Shown here: positions 61,401-64,000 of the stretch, one piece after another
How the letters are laid out: each line of letters begins with the position of its first letter
Numbering within the stretch: the stretch's first letter is position 1
DNA from: Henckelia pumila
Lineage: Eukaryota > Streptophyta > Magnoliopsida > Lamiales > Gesneriaceae
Direction: 5' to 3'
Assembly (NCBI RefSeq): GCF_033568475.1
Contig: NC_133121.1
Location: forward strand, 7,254,001 to 7,318,000
DNA: 64,000 nucleotides
Made by a program: the position numbers and the translations under genes
Notes under the pieces: model-generated
Told to the model about the DNA's origin: nothing
Seen by the model: only the letters and a program-made list of their open reading frames with translations
Database searches by the model: none

Positions 61401-61887
61401 AGGTAGGTGTGATCACAATAACTGGCTTAGGCGTTTTGACACCATATAGAGACCTTTGCTCGATCTGAACCCTCTCAATTATCCTGTGTGCCTTCATCAC
61501 CTCGGCCGGATCGGGATGTGGCCACGGCCGAATCAGTATCCCATGCCTCCCAACAACCACCCTACTCCCACCTCCCGTGGAAAAATTCCCCTTAGGCGGC
61601 GACGTGGCCGCGTCGGAGGAGGTAGATAAAGTGTGGAAAGCGGAGAAAGTGGTGGCAGCAGGGGGTAATGGGGACGACGAAGTAGAAAACAAGAGAAAAA
61701 ACAAAAGCCGCGAAAATCGAAAACCCAGCACTAAACTTATCAAACAGCAGAGTCCGTGTAAGACCAGCCAGAAAATAGTCACCGGCGACTTCTTCCCGCC
61801 TTCTACCGCCCCGTCCAACGGCGAAGGCCCGCCACGGAAGCTGTTGCTACGACGGTTCTGCTGCTGCAACGCCGTCAACTGCTTCAT
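58448..61887 (-). CDS. IRX14-like: IRX14-type GT43 glycosyltransferase (xylan synthesis)
   Basis: Three exons on the minus strand, 61887-61169, 61021-60464 and 58697-58448, join in phase to 508 residues. The protein is a type II Golgi membrane protein: a short cytosolic N-terminus (MKQLTALQQQNRRSNSFRG), one membrane segment (VTIFWLVLHGLCCLISLVLG) and a lumenal GT43 domain (VIVITPTYVRTFQTLHLTGV, LIWIVVEAGG, acidic FADDSN motif, GPACNSSNHFVGWH, LLKDTSIVEPLGSCGR). It ends in a basic tail (RRKRTRSKKK). IRX14 works with IRX9 and IRX10 to extend the xylan backbone of secondary walls; its own catalytic activity is debated. I chose the Met at 61887 over one 14 codons upstream because it aligns with the family start. 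Intron 2 is long (1.77 kb). Length fits the family. Confidence 0.93.
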
Positions 61888-61929
61888 TTCGCCACTCCTC
61901 AGCCCCGCCAAAAACCCACAAACTCCCAC

Positions 61930-64000
61930 AACTGTTTTCCAAAATGCAATTCAGCTGCAGATAGAAAAACCCAATAGCAGAGTAGATTTGAAGAAATGGG
62001 AAACAGATTGGTTGAGAAGGGTTTGGTGGAGCAAATTAATTGAAGAGATTTCTTTCAGTTTACGATTCAATCGTTAGTTCAATGTCAGCTTCCAATTACA
62101 ATTCATCGCCTGCTTTCCTACAATTGATCAAAATAATAAACACAAAAATCAGGTGAAAGATTTGAAATTTCGGACATGAATGGGAGATTGGAGGAGCAAA
62201 TCAAGGGTCAATTCCTTCATGAAATACACATGTCAAATCGTGAAGGGGCAAGATGGAGGGCAATTTCGGTATTTCGAACTGGCTTTTTAGGACTAATGGT
62301 TTAATAAATAATTACTTAATTACTCTAATAATGACGTTATTTAAGGGAAGTAGAAATAATGAAGACCTGAGTTGTTTCCGGTTGATGTCAATTATCAAAA
62401 TGAGTTGAGACGTCAGATTTCAACAAACATATTATTTTAACATTAATTATTATTATTTCCAAAAAAACATTAATTATTATTAACATTGTCTCTTTATATT
62501 ATTTATGCAGGAATATGGAATGTGAACAAATTGGTTAAGTGTTGAAATTAACTTCATTAGTCATAAACGAAATCAATGTTTTGGGAAAAAACGTGGGTTA
62601 ATTGCGAAGAAGAAGTTTCGATTTTAATAAAAGTGTGGAAAAATAATTGTCAGCTTAATCTAATTAACAATATTATGCGTGAAAAAAATATGATTAAACG
62701 TGAGCTTTTTTATTAATTTTTTACAAAAAATTCCTTTTAATTTTTTAATATTAAATCTTTGATATTATAAAAAATTTTAAGCAAAATATCATTAAAAAAC
62801 ATTGAAATATTATTTAAAATTTATTGTAAAAAAATTCTAAGATATATGCATTTACGTGTTATCTAATTTATTGAAAAAAAAAGTATTTTCACTCTTAATT
62901 TCGTACTAAAATTGTTCAAACTTGTAAAATTTGAAATTTGACCTTGACACATCATCACATTTTACACATTTAGAATCTTAAAAAAAAATTTGAAAGATAA
63001 AAAAATTATTTTTAAATAATTTAATTATTATTTCAAATTTATTTTTACAAACTCTAATTGTATTCTATAATAAAATTTTGAAAAAAAATAAGTAAATGTA
63101 AATAAGTTTGAAGCATAAGTCCTAGAAAAAAGAAAAAAATTTATGTACTCCAAAATTATATTATACTAAAGCTTATGATTTGGTGTACCAAATCGTAAAT
63201 TATTATCTTAGTCTATCCCGTGAAAAATATGCCTCGAGATTGTAGAAAGGCAGCACAAAAGTTTGGGCAAAGTTTCCTAAAAAGAATGTCAAGCTAAATT
63301 TTCTAATTATTTTTAAATCTTAAAAAAGCAAAATATAACAGGTGTATGATTTGTAGTTTGCTATTATTTGAAAGATATCTATAGATGAATTAATTGCATT
63401 CGTGTGAAATTGTAGTTTCAAGAATAAACAAATTAATGACAAAACTGGAAGTGAAATGTTTTAAATAATTGGCAGCCCAAAAAGAGGAAATAATCTCTCT
63501 AAATGGAAGGGGGACATAGTTAATAAAGTTCAATTTTTTTTATTTATTTGTTTTTTGGGACAGAGACTAATAATATTGCATTTGGCTAAATTAAGAAATT
63601 CACATGCATCCAAACAAATCATTTGGATTTAAAATTATCTAATTTGGTTTGTATCTATTTACTCATATAGATCTGGCTCCAATTTACTGCTCCAGAATTT
63701 TGCAAAAAATAGCTCCACAGGACCATTTGTTGCATATAATATATACATATTTTAAATAGAGCATATAAAATATTTTTAGATTTTTTTTTTTGGAGAATAT
63801 AAAATAATTTTAGATGACGAGAGTGATTCCTGCTTTTGGGGCAGATAATTTTTTTTTTTAAAAAAATAATGTATTTCAAGAGGCAATTCATAGTAAAATA
63901 AATGCTCTGACTATTATGATGAACTATTAAGGGAAATTAGCATTAAACTCCCCGTGAGAAATTAATGATCATTTAAATTTGATTTTTTAAAAAAATCCAG
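61930..64000. other. 5' flank of the IRX14-like gene and intergenic DNA
   Basis: The first 200 bases are the probable 5' leader and promoter; beyond about 62300 the sequence is very AT-rich with no exon or recognisable element up to the window end. Confidence 0.4.

Noticed and set aside
61577-62077. 166-codon plus-strand frame
   Set aside because: It is the antisense shadow of IRX14-like exon 1 and its leader.

Overview
This is plant nuclear DNA, almost certainly from a dicot. Genes are intron-rich, intergenic DNA is AT-rich, and plant-type LTR elements, SINEs and MITEs fill much of the window. The families present (R2R3-MYB subgroup 22, SDN exonuclease, IRX14-type GT43, RD21-like protease, HOS15-like LisH protein) are plant genes. 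The dispersed 'GTGAGACGGTCTCA' repeat family makes me lean to an asterid such as Lamiales, but that is recollection and not a sequence match.

Layout. 1.6-3.7 kb holds a HOS15/TBL1-like gene on the minus strand that keeps the LisH exons but has no WD40 exons in the window. 6.1-7.1 kb holds an intronless MYB44-type gene (minus). 7.2-37 kb is gene-poor: a foldback MITE (11.1 kb), a small TRIM retroelement (12.2-12.8 kb), a hAT transposase relic (16.8-17.0 kb), a SINE with perfect target duplication (17.4 kb), a young Ty3/Gypsy Tat-type element (20.4-30.2 kb) with an antisense gene region, a solo LTR with internal tandem repeats (30.7-31.6 kb), and two MITEs with hairpins inside them (33.5-35.1 kb). 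A possible 73-codon gene lies at 37.2 kb. 38.5-42.6 kb is a 12-exon small-RNA-degrading nuclease (plus). 43-46.2 kb has more MITEs and a 5'-truncated SINE. 47.1-53.7 kb is a very young, whole-looking Ty1/Copia element. 54.1-55.6 kb is a four-exon RD21-like cysteine protease (minus). 58.4-61.9 kb is a three-exon IRX14-like GT43 gene (minus).

The main structural result is that IRX14-like, SDN, MYB44-like and HOS15-like genes occur in the order of their Arabidopsis chromosome 5 relatives (recalled as At5g67230, At5g67240, At5g67300, At5g67320). The window is therefore an ancient syntenic block, stretched by transposons and changed by gene loss. The HOS15 copy appears reduced to its dimerisation domain, and the cysteine protease sits between genes that neighbour each other in Arabidopsis. 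The host genes are not an operon or a pathway. Shared themes are chromatin and ABA/stress control (HOS15, MYB44), microRNA turnover (SDN), secondary-wall xylan (IRX14) and vacuolar proteolysis (RD21-like).
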